This document shows positions 54,401 through 64,000 of a stretch of 64,000 nt of DNA, one piece after another. The notes under the pieces are model-generated. The model ran no database searches. It was given only the letters and a program-made list of their open reading frames with translations, and was not told the DNA's origin. The stretch's first letter is position 1. Every line of letters begins with the position of its first letter. Source of the stretch: Hirsutella rhossiliensis (Eukaryota; Ascomycota; Sordariomycetes; Hypocreales; Ophiocordycipitaceae). Both the position numbers and the translations under genes were made by a program. The stretch covers positions 1,984,001 through 2,048,000 of the forward strand of contig NW_025408679.1 of NCBI RefSeq assembly GCF_020360975.1, written 5' to 3'.

Positions 54401-57400
54401 GGTAACAGCAGCAGACCCTATGGAGGGGAGTAAAACAAGGATGTTCCTGCTCAAGGTGGCGAACCGAATCTTTACGGAGCGGCCACTGTCCCAGGTCGAG
54501 GTAATCGCGAACCTCCTAGGGTATCCGGCCGAGTTTAGCAGCGGCGCGGCGTGGGCATATATCAACACGAACCAGCTCTACTGGGCCGTCTTCCGCCGGT
54601 GGCGATACCTCCGACGGGCAAGTGGCGCGGAGGCGACAGGCGACGCACCAGACGAGATGGTTATCATCAAAGAGGCCGGCTTAAGAATTCCTCTCGTCGA
54701 GGCCTACCGGCATAGGGGTGAGCTCCTGCGGAGCCTCTGCCTATACGACTATGCATCGGTCGTGAGGCTAAAGCGCACCAGCCGCAGCGCCGACGGCAGG
54801 ACGAGCTGGGGCGAGATACCCTTTACGGAGAGCTGGGCGTACGGGAAAGGCTGGGTGCAGGTGCTTAGGCGGCCGGGCAGCGAGGCAACCGTATGCCTCG
54901 ATGGATACCTCAGTAAGGAGCTTAGTGAGGCAGACGACGAGTCATGCCACCGAAGGTGTGTTCTCGTAAGATATTAGAGACTGCCTAAAAAGGGTAGGTA
55001 ATGCCGCCCCAAGCATCAGCTAACAGTATCCAGGGCAGGGGTACAGCATCTCGCCCTGTTTGTGCCATGGGAGTCCTTTCTAGGCGAGGAGACAGGCGAT
55101 ATTAATGACATCTGGGCATGGGCACGGGAGCTGCTGACGCCGAGGGTCAGGCGACTCGCAGACAACGTACAGCTCCTCCGGCGGTCGGCCGAGGACGCGA
55201 GGCGGGACGCCAAGCAGTGGGCTGCCACGGCCGAGGAAGGCGACTTAGCGGCGGCGCGGGCCGAAGGGGAGGGCGGCGAGGCCGCCGAGGACGGCGAGGG
55301 GGCATACCGCGCCGGCGGGGCAGGCGACACGGCACGGCTCATCGACGTCGTCCGGAACGCCGCCGCCGCGGGACAGGTGACGGCACAGTCGGCGGAGCTG
55401 CTGGCGATGACGCAGCAGCTCTGCCGGTTCCAGCAGTCGGCGCTCGGGTCGGCCGCCGAGCTCGCGGCGACGGCGGTGACGGAAGAGAGAGCGGGCAGGC
55501 GGGTGGACCTGGCGGGCTCGGAGCTCTCAGGGGCGGCGCTGCCGCGGCAGGAGGAGGTGCGGGCCATCAAGTCGCAGCAGAGGAGCGCCGCGCGGGAGCG
55601 GGAGCGGGCCATCCAGGGCATCCAAGGCGCCGGGGCGACGGTGGGCACCAGGACCGACCGTAGCGCGGCTCTCCGTAGGGTCCTGGGGGGCTTCGGCGAG
55701 GACGACGTGGACGTGACGGCGGCCGACGGCGACCTAGATGCAGGCACGGCGGCAGGGATGCGCGTGCGGCTCGGCCCGTCGAGCTCGTTCCTCGCCGCCG
55801 GCCGGGAGCTGGCCAAGGAGCTGACGCTGAACGAGAAGCAGTCGATCGCCCTCCTCATCGTCTGCCGGCAGCTCGACCAGGTCCGGCAGGCCAATGAGGC
55901 AGGCGGCGACGGAGACGGGGAAGGTCAGCTCTGCCTGTTCATCGGCGGCGAGGGCGGCACCGGCAAGTCGCGCGTCATCGAGGCGCTCGTCGAGCTGCTC
56001 GCCCGGAGGAGCTGTCGAGCCGGATGCTAGTCACAGCGACGTCGGGCACGGCGGCAGCGCGGATCAACGGCATCACCTCCACTCGGCCTGCGGCCTCGCC
56101 GTCGGCCAGGGCGGCCAGGCGGGAGGGGCGACCAAGGGGGTGGACGGCGTGCGGCTGCCGGGCGCGGGCGAGCGCTTCGTCGACGGCCGGTCGCGCATGG
56201 ACTGGCGGGAGAAGGAGGTGCTGGTGGTCGACGAGGTCAGCATGCTCGGGGCGCGCACGCTATACGCCGCCAACGAGCAGCTCTGCCGGCTGCGGGGGTC
56301 GGCGCGGGACTTCGGCGGCATCCCGGTGGTGATCTTCTGCGGCGACTTCCACCAGTTCCGGCCGGTGCAGGAGCGGTCGATCCTGCTGCCGAGCGCGGCG
56401 GTGTCGTGGGACGAGGACAGGGCCTTCACGGCCGAGCAGCGGCGGCAGCACGACAAGGCGCACGCGCTCTGGCGGCGGTTCACGACGGTCACCATGCTCG
56501 ACGAGCAGATGCGGGCCGCCGGCGACCCCGAGCTGCGGCGCCTGCTCGGGCGGATCCGGCGGGCGAGCAGGACCGGTCGGACCTCGAGCTGCTCAACTCG
56601 AGGTGCCACCGGCCCGGCAGGCGGATACCGTGGGAGACAGGCGTGACGGTGGTCACGCCGCTCAACCGGAACCGCTGGAACCTCAACCTCGAGGCGGCGC
56701 TCGCGTTCCGGGCGCGGCAGCGGACGGCGGCGCGCGTCTTCCTCTCCGAGCACAAGTGGAAGGACGGCACGCCGACGGAGGAGGAGGCGATGCTGATGCT
56801 CGGCCAGGGCGACGACAGCGCGACGCCGGTGCCGGCCGTCTTCGTCTTCGTGCCGGGCATGCCGGTCGTCGTGAACCAGAACACGCACCAGGGGCTGAAG
56901 GTGGTGAACGGCGCCGGGTACACGGCGGTGGCGGTGATACCCGACCGGGCCTTCCCGGCCACCGCGTCTCGGCGGAGCTGACGGTGCACTTCGGCCGCCG
57001 GCGGGCATCGTGCTGGCGTCGGAGACGACCAGGGACCTCCACTTCGTCGGGATGCCGTCCGGGACGATCCTGCTGACGCCCATCACCGTCAAGATCACGG
57101 CGCAGCGGAAGCGGCCCTGGCAGCGCAACGACGTCGGCCGGCGCGGCCTGCCGTGCGCCGCGGCCTTCGCCTGCACCGACTACAAGGTGCAGGGCGGGAC
57201 GATCGAGCGCGTCGCGCTCGAGCTGCGGGGGGCGAGGACGACGACGGTCGAGGGCAGGGCGGTGGCGTCGCCGTGCGACCCGTACAGCCTCTACGTGCAG
57301 CTCTCGCGGTGCCCGACGCTCGACGGCATCATGCTCGTATCGGAGGTGCGGGAGCGGGACCTTATAGGGAACCGGGTGCCCGGGGAAATGACAGCGGCGC

Positions 57401-57465
57401 AGGCCCGGCTAGAGGAGCTAAGCAAGCAGACAACACAGGAAGCAGGTAGCCTACTCCGCAGCTAA
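51432..57465 (+). CDS. Helitron 2 Rep/helicase (RepHel), nearly intact
   Basis: Rolling-circle Rep plus Pif1-like helicase. ATG 51432 (MTRGTPRRERQKRKG) is chosen because the longer frame would start with TTG. Exon 1 (780 codons) has paired Cys (TCTLCYRKQ, CRSCFPGG, VCAECARR), a DUF6570-like block (DLTPVEEKLIAPNSCYGF) and the HUH motif ALHLHGLLWLRG (about 53640). An intron is at 53772-53861. Exon 2 (to about 54950) holds the tyrosine pair YYITNYATKVEDP (about 54250). A second intron ends near 55038. The helicase has FIGGEGGTGKSRVI (Walker A), VLVVDEVSMLGART and IFCGDFHQFRPV, and ends CDPYSLYVQLSRCPTLDG. One-base slips lie near 56008, 56075, 56565, 56960 and 56992. Confidence 0.85.
53772..53861 (+). 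other. Conserved intron in Helitron 2 RepHel
   Basis: GAG|GTAAGG donor, CTAAC branch site, GTCGTAG acceptor. Joins SVFSE to ELDAEGYC. Same position as 20271-20352 in Helitron 1. Confidence 0.82.
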
Positions 57466-57475
57466 GGTAGGCGGG

Positions 57476-58001
57476 ATTAGGACCATCACGATATTTATTC
57501 AGGGGAGAGGAAGACATATCTTAGCAAACTCGCCACCAAAGCGTCTTACTTCATCATCACCGAGAAGAAGATGAGAAGAAGGATAGAAGTAGGGATAACA
57601 AGGGCAACAACAGCTAGACTAGAAAAGGCAAGCGTACACACATATACCACTGGGTAGAATAGGAAGGCATAGATCTAGACAAAGACGGGCCAATATAGAA
57701 GGGGGGGGGCTTTAAAGAGCGCGAAAAGACCAAGCACAAGAGCCTCCAATCAGGAGTACGCTTCAAAGGGCCCAAAACGCAGAGGGGGGGAGGCAGAAAA
57801 AGGAGGGGGAGGAAGGACGTAGGAAGGGGTAAGTTATGGCCATATGGCCAATCGGGGGCGAGAACGCCGACGAATGAAAAGAGCTCAAAAGCGCCGACCA
57901 ATCAGGGGGCCGGAAGGGCGGGGGGAAATTGATGACGGGGGGAAGAAATTGATGGCGATTTTTTTTTCCCCCGGGGAGGAACCCTTAAGTCCTTTCGTTC
58001 T
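57476..58001 (+). other. 3' subterminal region of Helitron 2
   Basis: No gene. Contains three CCAAT motifs (57746, 57848, 57898), poly-G and poly-T/poly-C runs and a CCCCCGGGG palindrome. This is the counterpart of 16280-16480 in Helitron 1. Confidence 0.5.
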
Positions 58002-58113
58002 CGTTCCGAAAGGCACTTAAGTCCTTTCGTTCCGAAAGGCACTCGTTCCTCGTTCCGAAAGGCACGTCACTCGTTCCTCGTTCCTCAAGGCAAGGCACTC
58101 GTTCCTCAAGGCA
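58002..58113 (+). repeat. Five-fold array of the Helitron 3'-terminal motif
   Basis: CGTTCC(GA or TC)AAGGCA occurs at 58002-58015, 58028-58041, 58051-58064, 58079-58092 and 58100-58113. The second lies in CCTTTCGTTCCGAAAGG, a 7-bp-stem hairpin. The last copy is the element terminus and is identical to the single terminus of Helitron 1. Confidence 0.8.
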
Positions 58114-58422
58114 TGCGCGGGAATCGGGACGGATTTTAGTCCCCCCAAGTAGGAGGCATCATCAACGCATCAGTGGCTTCCAGATGATCTGATCAGATGC
58201 TTCCATTCACTACCATTCCCTTCCATTCTCATATTCAGGCAGTCTATAAAGATCTCGCCTCTTTCCCACCTTAGATAGCAGAATCAAGAGTCTTCCAGTC
58301 CCTGGGGCCTGATCTTTATGCCCACTTGCTCATCCTCCGTGCGATACCTTCTTACCAGTTTCAAGTTGTATTACCCAAAGAGACCTAGAGACCTCAACTC
58401 GTTCAGACCTTCTTCTCGACAG
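58114..58422. other. Half copy of dispersed repeat and unassigned sequence
   Basis: 58114-58153 is the distal half of the repeat seen at 1440-1533, cut at its GACA^TGCG site by Helitron 2. The remaining 270 bp have no recognised gene. Confidence 0.55.
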
Positions 58423-58684
58423 AATGGGGCTGTGATAGCCTTGGCTTTTTTACAAGTAGGTCATCTACTTGGGGGCCTAAAAGTCGGCCCAATCCCCGCG
58501 CATGTCAAGTCATGCACCGGGGGGGGGCGTTGAGTAGGAAAAAAGTCGTTGATTGGGGAAAAAAAGGATACCTCGCACTACTAGGGGTGCCTAAAAGTCG
58601 GCCCCCGACCATGTTCCAAAGGGACACAGCATTGGCTCTCACAACCTTAAGGGCGCCTGTGAGTGCAGCCCTTCACAATTCTAG
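58423..58684 (+). repeat. Left arm of a long inverted repeat around the GGPP synthase gene
   Basis: About 262 bp from GAATGGGGCTGTGAT to CACAATTCTAGACG. Matched in inverse orientation by 60633-60908 with scattered differences. The GGPP synthase stop codon lies in its last bases (58681-58683). Contains the dispersed-repeat core. Confidence 0.8.
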
Positions 58685-60253
58685 ACGTAAAGCTTGTAAA
58701 GTAGCCCCTTGAGAGCGTCATTTCGAAACCCCGACTCTTGTTCTATCGCTTCAACCTCTTTATCGATCTCGGACTGCAGCTGCCTCAAGGCCGCAAGTGT
58801 GTAGTTCAAACTGCCCGACTGCTCCATGAGCTGCAGGATCAGTTGCTTGTGCTCCAGCGACGACTTGCCGTTGACTCGTCTTTGGGCTAGCATGTTACGC
58901 AAAACCATGCCCTGGTCCTCTGAGAGAGAATGGAGTGCATGGATTATAGGTAGGGAGTATTTGCCCTCGTCCAAATCTTCGCAGAACCCTTTTTGTCTGG
59001 CATACTGATAGCCGAGTTAGCTACATCAGTTCTCCCCCTTTCGTTATCTCCATGCAAGGTGCGACTTCCGTGGTCGGAATCACTTACATCATTTGAGCGC
59101 AGGTTCTGGTAGTCGTCTCTAATTCCGAAGTGTCTACCAAGGAGGATGATAAGGCAACGGAGGTCGGGTTTGTTTGTCGAAAGCGATGTCGCCTCCATAA
59201 GCCTGAGGAGCATGCGGAAGATACCACCTGTCTCTGCAACAAATTAGTAATATCACCTGAATGCTGCGAATTTATGATGGCAAGCCGCAAGCCATACTGT
59301 TATCGACCGACTTTAAGTGTTCCCCCACTGACGGGCACACGAGATTGCAAGTCCAGTATAAGTCAAGGCTCTGGCCGATATATAGAATCTTCAACTCCTC
59401 TGTAGACAGTTCGTCAACATTCACACATAAGAACGAGGCAATATGATAATTACCGAGCACAATGCTGACACAATCCATGCTACCCAGTTTGAGCACCTCA
59501 TCCAATGCTTGTATGATTTTGTAACTTGCCGAATTGATGGTCTGGGCAGGTCCGAAGATGGTGTGAGTTGCGGGCATCCCTCGGCGCAAACTGGACGAAT
59601 CTTGGATATCATCGAGCATCAGCGAGGACTCATGTAGCAAGGTGACAATTCGCTTGATGGTGGTTGTCGACTTTTCTGGAACATTTAACCATATATTCAG
59701 AGTATCGATAATTGTATTTCGAACTCCTTTAGCAGGGAGTGATTGTAAATATACTGCTGGCGCTTCGATCACCTTAGACAGTTAGTACAGGTTGTGGACA
59801 AAATTAGCCCTAACTACCTATAGTTCTTACTTCATCACCCAGAAGTGGTAGGTCCCTGATTCGGAGGAGTTTGTCCAACCCGAGTGCCTTTAACTCAGGA
59901 AATGGAACATTGCCGCTCTCACTGGGGAGAACCCAACTAGTATTTTCGATAGTCTGAAAACACTTCGATTCAACCCCATCTTGGTTCGCACTTGCTGTGT
60001 TTTTCAACGGCTCTGTCGTCATCTCGAATATGCAGGCATTCGAAGTCACATCCTCCTGAACAGCGGTGACGTCCATATCATTCAAATCTTGATGTTGGAC
60101 TTGGAGTAGGATGCTCTCGCGCAGACCCTCCCTTTCCTGTGTTGAATGGTCTGCGAGGGTAGATAATTGGAACTCACGATAGAGGAACACGTAGCCTAGA
60201 ACGAAGAAAACATTGACGAGAGCAAGAAATATCAGATCTTCCACTAGAGCCAT
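58681..60253 (-). CDS. Geranylgeranyl diphosphate synthase, four exons, intact (455 aa)
   Basis: Makes GGPP from IPP and allylic diphosphates; in fungi extra copies usually serve diterpene or indole-diterpene pathways. Exons: 60253-59831, 59772-59298, 59233-59088, 59004-58681. Introns are 58, 64 and 83 bp with GTAAGA, GTATGG and GTAAGT donors. The 1368-nt frame is open. Residues 5-25 are a hydrophobic anchor (FLALVNVFFVLGYVFLY), then a poorly conserved region to about 140. The synthase fold follows: first Asp-rich motif DDIQD (195-199) with RRGMPATHTIFG, GQSLDLYWT, then GRHFGIRDDYQNL (DDYQN 339-343) and GFCEDLDEGKYSLPIIHALH. The 140-residue membrane-anchored extension is longer than in housekeeping enzymes. 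No partner biosynthetic gene is in the window. Confidence 0.9.
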
Positions 60254-60373
60254 GAAGTATTCTCGGCTAAGTGCCTCAAGATCGGCATCATAGTCGTCCC
60301 GTGATGGATTTATGTTCCTTGTTTATGAATGGTGCTTGATGTTTCCGGTCTGTGCATGGGTAACATGGGGTGG

Positions 60374-60563
60374 CAAGTCGTCATTGGTCCACGTGTTCCA
60401 CTAGTTCTCGACCCGTTCCTGAGACACGATGGGAACACGCATATAAGACAATTTGGGCGCATCTCGTTCAGCCTGATGGTTGGTCCCCGTGTTCCAATTC
60501 GTAACGAGATATGCCCCAAGGTTGACCGTTCCCGCAAGTCGTCATTGGTACCACGTTGTTCCA
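60374..60563 (-). promoter_or_regulatory. Triple repeat in the GGPP synthase promoter
   Basis: Three related units lie upstream of the start codon: 60374-60400 (CATTGGTCCACGTGTTCCA), about 60475-60496 (GGTTGGTCCCCGTGTTCCAA) and 60535-60563 (CATTGGTACCACGTTGTTCC). Each combines an inverted CCAAT box with a CACGTG-like E-box. A TATA-like box (minus strand of GCATATAAG, about 60440) lies between. Likely activator sites. Confidence 0.55.
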
Positions 60564-60632
60564 AGGTCACATGGACCAAGTACAGACATCAGCTGACAAC
60601 TAGTACCATTTGAGGTGTGGGCCTACAAATCT

Positions 60633-60908
60633 CTAGAATTGTGAAGGGCTGCACTCACAGGCGCCTTAAAGGTTGTGAGGGCCAATCAATGCTGTGTACC
60701 TGTGGAACAGGGTCCGACTTTTAGGCACCCTTACCTAGTAACCTTACCTTAGTGCGAGGTATCCTTTTTCCCCCAATCAACGACTTTTTTCCTACTCAAC
60801 GGACCCCCCCGTGCATGACTTGACATGCGCGGGGATTGGGCCGACTTTAGGCCCAAGTATCCGTAGATGACCTACTTGTAAAAAGCCAAGGATATCACAG
60901 CCCCATTC
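60633..60908 (-). repeat. Right arm of the inverted repeat around the GGPP synthase gene
   Basis: About 276 bp, the reverse counterpart of 58423-58684. Contains the dispersed-repeat core at 60775-60862. Confidence 0.8.
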
Positions 60909-61061
60909 CGCAAGGATAAGTAAGGGAGGGTTAACCATCCACCACTTTCTACTATTCGTCCACCAAAAAAGTACGTATACCGTAAGGCTTGCTGACCCAC
61001 CTTTCTCAGAGAGGGAAACTCTAACTCACTGAAAGAAACAGTTATCCAAGACAGGGGCTCT

Positions 61062-61098
61062 CCCGCTAGCCCCGCTAGCCCCGCTAGCCCCGCTAGCC
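61062..61098 (+). repeat. Short tandem repeat (CCGCTAGCC)n
   Basis: Four successive 9-bp units CCGCTAGCC. No gene nearby. Confidence 0.8.
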
Positions 61099-61690
61099 AG
61101 TCTAGCATTGTGTCACGTATAAGGATGTGTCAGAGGTCTTCAGAACGTTGTTGGTAAGCAGTGGCATCGAACCTTCTAGATGACAACGTCATCTAGGCGG
61201 CCTGGGTGGCGACATGATATCGCCACCCCAAGGCAGCCACAAGTGACAGAACTATGAGAAGTGGCTTTTGTTAGAGAGAAGGAACAATCACCTCAGAGCA
61301 GTCAATACACAACAACCTCTATGCACCTTTTCGTACTCGTAACGCGACACATTGCCATGTCTCTGATTTTTGACGTGGATGATTCTTATAGGTGCCCGCT
61401 CTTTAGTGGTCCACGAGGACTAAAAAGCTGTGAGATATACCTCCGATATGCAGGCGTAATCTACGAGCATGTTTCTCACAACACTTAAACCGCATTAGCA
61501 CGCGGGCGGTACATTATGTAGCAAACTTACTACCCGTTGATCTTGGTGTGGGGCCACAGCAGCCCAACTAAGTGTCTTCGCCACTTAGTTGGCCCAAAAA
61601 ATCCGGCACAGCAGGGTCCTCAATTTGGGGTGCAAAATCAAGGGAAATTCTACGCTTCGCTTCATGGTGCCGTCAATGCGACTTCAAATA
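61099..61690. other. Non-coding stretch with three hairpins
   Basis: No convincing gene (a 75-residue frame at 61261-61488 has no motif). Hairpins: 61176-61184/61188-61196 (CTAGATGAC), 61204-61212/61220-61228 (GGGTGGCGA) and 61564-61574/61582-61592 (CCAACTAAGTG). Confidence 0.5.
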
Positions 61691-64000
61691 GCTAAAATAT
61701 ACATGTGATCAATAGCTGCGGATCACCTAAAGACGCAAGTAACAACGAAAAGTGAAAAATCACGTCTTTGGGCCTATTTAGGAGCTGCCGCCTTCCAGTC
61801 GAAGAGATAGGAAGACCGCGTTTGTGAGTCCAAATAGACGTATTATGTAGTAATTTCGCCTGTTGTGCGTCTCTGAGAGCTATTTTATCCATACCTGTGT
61901 TCCTGGAGCGTCTGCTGTATCTTGTTGGACGATCGGGTGCGCGGTCGAGGGCATGGTGTATCGACTACCGCTTCAACCGCTGCTAACGGCGGCGATGAGG
62001 GTATATTCTCTTGCGTGTCGAGTAAATTGTCCTCGTCTTCATCGTCGGCGCCATCCTCACTATGTTTGTCAAGATCGAGGCCTGTGAAATAGACGGTATC
62101 GTCACTGCCGGGCAACGACGACATATCTGTAAGTGGGCGAGGTCGGTCGCTGCGCGCGCCCTGACATCTCTGGCGGAGTTATTTCTCTTCGTGGTATCAT
62201 AGAAAAGGATTCCTTGGATGGCTCTTTGAGCTCCCGCATGAGGGTATCGCAACTTTGCTCCAGAGTGTAGAACTCAACGTCTCGTCCCGTAAACTCTAGC
62301 CAGGGCTTAAAGTTCAATGTCTTGACTCTGCCATTGACTAACTGCTTCTTCCCGACTTTATAGTCTTCTCGGATCTTCTGCATCTCTCCACGAACTCGTT
62401 TAAGATGCATCCTTATCTCCTGGCGCGTTTGAAGCCGGGTTTGCTTTGCCTGGAGCTCCTCATACTCCCGGGTGATGTCGGCCATGCTGGAGCTCGTGAT
62501 AAACTCTCCGCGCGGCCTGACAATCTTGCCTCTCTTCATTCGATTCGCATACGCCTGGGTTCGGCTATTCTTATCGCTGACTATGCCCTGGGATGTGACG
62601 CCATCGCGATAGACTCGGTGTTCACTTTCGCAAGAACCCGCAAGTTTTCTCGTGATGGCGAGCTCATGAGGGGCCCATACCGTTGCCGGATATCATTGAG
62701 GGCATCCGCGGCGACTTGGAAACGCGTCTCCGAGGGTAGGAGCGAGGCGTATGCAGGATTGATCGGCTGCTGTTGTCGTAGCTGCTCGTGGAGGATCTTG
62801 GTGATCACCGGCGCTGGGTCGACAGGAAAGAGGCCTGTTTTTCAAATGCCGCCATAATGTTATGCCGCGTGAAGCCAGCCTCATATACGTCCTGAAAAGC
62901 TGTGAGGAAGTTGACCCGCGAAAATGATATGTTGCCTTCTGCGAGCGACTTCGAAGCGCTTTCTGATGTGCTGACTTTAGTGGCTGGAATACCCCAACAT
63001 CAAGCGGCTGCATGAGGTGGGTGGAATGTGGAGGAAAATAGCAATGATGATATCAAACTTGATACAATACTCAGCAAAGTCAAGGGTGGTATGCCCTGTA
63101 AAGCCATCCACAACAAGCAATCGGTAGATCTTCTCGTCGTCAGGCCGTTGGTTTGGCGGCGCCTCCACGCGACTCATCCCCATGTTGGGGCGCCGAAGAT
63201 GCTCGTCACAGCCGAACCACTCTTCCAGCGAATTTCCTGACTGTTTTGCTTGCGCTGACGATGCCCAAGACCAGCAGTTGAAATGCCTTGCCCACTCAAG
63301 GTGTATCTCTGCGTTGGAAAAGCCAGTTGGCGACTGGGCAAACCGTACGCCTGTCATGATGTCGATGCCGGCCCAGTTGGTGGTAGGGTAATGTTGGAAA
63401 ACAAGCCAGGGTGGAAGAGAGTCCCCCACTGCGTTAACTGAGGCAATTACCGTGCAGGATTCTCGGTTTGCTGGGTCTAAAACTCGGGGCCGGGTGCTCT
63501 TGACTCTAGTGGTGCGCGTGATGAGAACTTGGATGCGTTCTCGCAGGCACCCAATGCGTATTCCGGCCTCGTCTTCATTCCAGATCTCTGAACTGCCAAT
63601 ACGGTAGCTGGTGATGATTTCTCGAAGCTTTGAGTAGAAAAATTCGACTTCTTCTACCCGTGGGCTTCAAAGGACTTCCGGGCTCGTTCAACTGCTTTGA
63701 GATACGTCTTCGCGATCGCAGGATGACTTCCACGCCAATTGTCAAGCCAACTTGACGAGACCGGGCGGGCATTGGGATCTCGACGCATTCTTATTGCATT
63801 TGCAACAGCTTCAAGTTGCTCTCTCGTGGCGGGCATGCCGGTGCGTTCCATCCACTGTACATACGCAACCAGGGCGTCGTCTTCGTCCTCCGTCAGCGCC
63901 AATGGACGCCCTGGAGCACGGGAAAGGGGTTTCTTATGAAATTAATGGCTCTCTGTACGGATGAGCTCTTCACATTGTAACGGATGGCCGCATCTCGCAC
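61691..64000 (-). pseudogene. Second pogo-type DDE transposase, running off the window
   Basis: From the right edge leftwards: a psq-type helix-turn-helix (VRDAAIRYNVKSSSVQRAI, 63940-64000) and a CENP-B-like domain (ALVAYVQWMERTGMPATREQ, WLDNWRGSHPAIAKTYLKAV). The DDE_1 core has IWNEDEAGIRIG (63565), LLVVDGFTGHTTLDFAEYC (63110) and LMQPLDVGVFQPLKSAH (62995). A long coiled-coil C-terminus follows (ITREYEELQAKQTRLQTRQE, about 62480), then an acidic tail to about 61720. All three catalytic Asp are present. Frame slips at about 63900, 63640, 63440, 63010, 62830 and 62560 break it. The N-terminal start lies outside the window. Confidence 0.85.

Larger units (their letters stand above)
48388..58113 (+). 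mobile_element. Large Helitron 2, same family as Helitron 1, 5' end lost
   Basis: Carries the same gene pair as 16245-27031 in the same arrangement, accessory gene (-) and RepHel (+) diverging. The 5' end is replaced by the Gypsy 2 LTR at 48388. The 3' end ...CGTTCCTCAAGGCA at 58113 is followed by T and by half of the dispersed repeat, whose uncut copies read GACA^TGCGCGGG. This shows insertion between A and T. Confidence 0.82.
58423..60908. mobile_element. 2.5-kb inverted-repeat unit carrying a GGPP synthase gene
   Basis: Two long inverted arms (58423-58684, 60633-60908) enclose only the synthase gene and its promoter. No transposase and no clear target duplication were found. It may be a non-autonomous transposon that captured a host gene, or two opposed copies of one repeat that happen to flank it. 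Confidence 0.5.

Noticed and set aside
55016..55894. 292-residue minus-strand Ser/Ala-rich frame
   Set aside because: Shadow of the helicase N-terminal region, which is conserved with Helitron 1 on the other strand.
56073..57176. 367-residue minus-strand frame
   Set aside because: Antisense of the Helitron 2 helicase in very GC-rich DNA; Arg/Pro-rich without domains.
61261..61488. 75-residue frame as a small secreted protein
   Set aside because: No signal peptide pattern, no homologous motif, and it lies in repeat-rich non-coding DNA.
1..64000. tRNA, rRNA or riboswitch genes
   Set aside because: No cloverleaf with TTCGA-type arm and matching acceptor, and no rRNA-like stretch, was noticed on either strand.

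Overview
The window is a transposon graveyard from a filamentous ascomycete (Pezizomycotina). This is judged from short GT..AG introns with CTAAC-type branch sites, the fungal chromovirus, hAT, MULE, pogo and Helitron families present, and a fungal GGPP-synthase gene. A more exact placement is not possible from the sequence. There are no tRNA or rRNA genes and no CRISPR array, and almost nothing outside mobile DNA. Only three genes read as intact: a 790-residue nuclease/kinase-like gene (1847-4219, -), a two-exon accessory gene inside a Helitron (25116-26706, +), and a four-exon geranylgeranyl diphosphate synthase gene (58681-60253, -).

Layout. 1-1230: broken pogo-type transposase (-). 1331-1891: repeat fragments and a hAT scrap fused to the 3' end of the nuclease/kinase gene. 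4910-about 15656: one MULE transposase gene (+) split by a chromodomain Gypsy element (5138-10855, identical 189-bp LTRs, TSD GTATA) and a 2379-bp hAT element (11040-13418, TSD ATCGAGCG); excising both on paper restores the MULE frame. 15657-33004: a second hAT (-) split between an A and a T by 16.5 kb made of two head-to-head Helitrons, a large one (16245-27031, -) and a smaller one of another family (27032-32761, +). 33005-38284: a third hAT (-) holding a fourth hAT (+). 38285-41510: 5'-truncated Copia element (+). 41511-41745: AT-rich relic. 41746-48387: second chromodomain Gypsy element (-), which cuts off the 5' end of a second copy of the large Helitron (48388-58113, +). 58423-60908: a 2.5-kb unit with about 260-bp inverted repeats around the GGPP synthase gene. 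61690-64000: second pogo-type transposase (-), running off the window.

How parts relate. Both large Helitrons carry the usual Rep/helicase gene with a shared intron, and also a divergently transcribed accessory gene whose single intron is conserved in position and phase. It matches no family I recognise and is the best candidate here for an undescribed Helitron component. Both Gypsy elements have an 11-12 nt match between the LTR and the sequence next to it that fits Tf1-type self-priming rather than tRNA priming. Most breaks in the multi-copy elements are one-base losses in short homopolymers, while the single-copy genes are clean. This looks as much like consensus error in repeats as like real decay, so the 'pseudogene' calls below are provisional.
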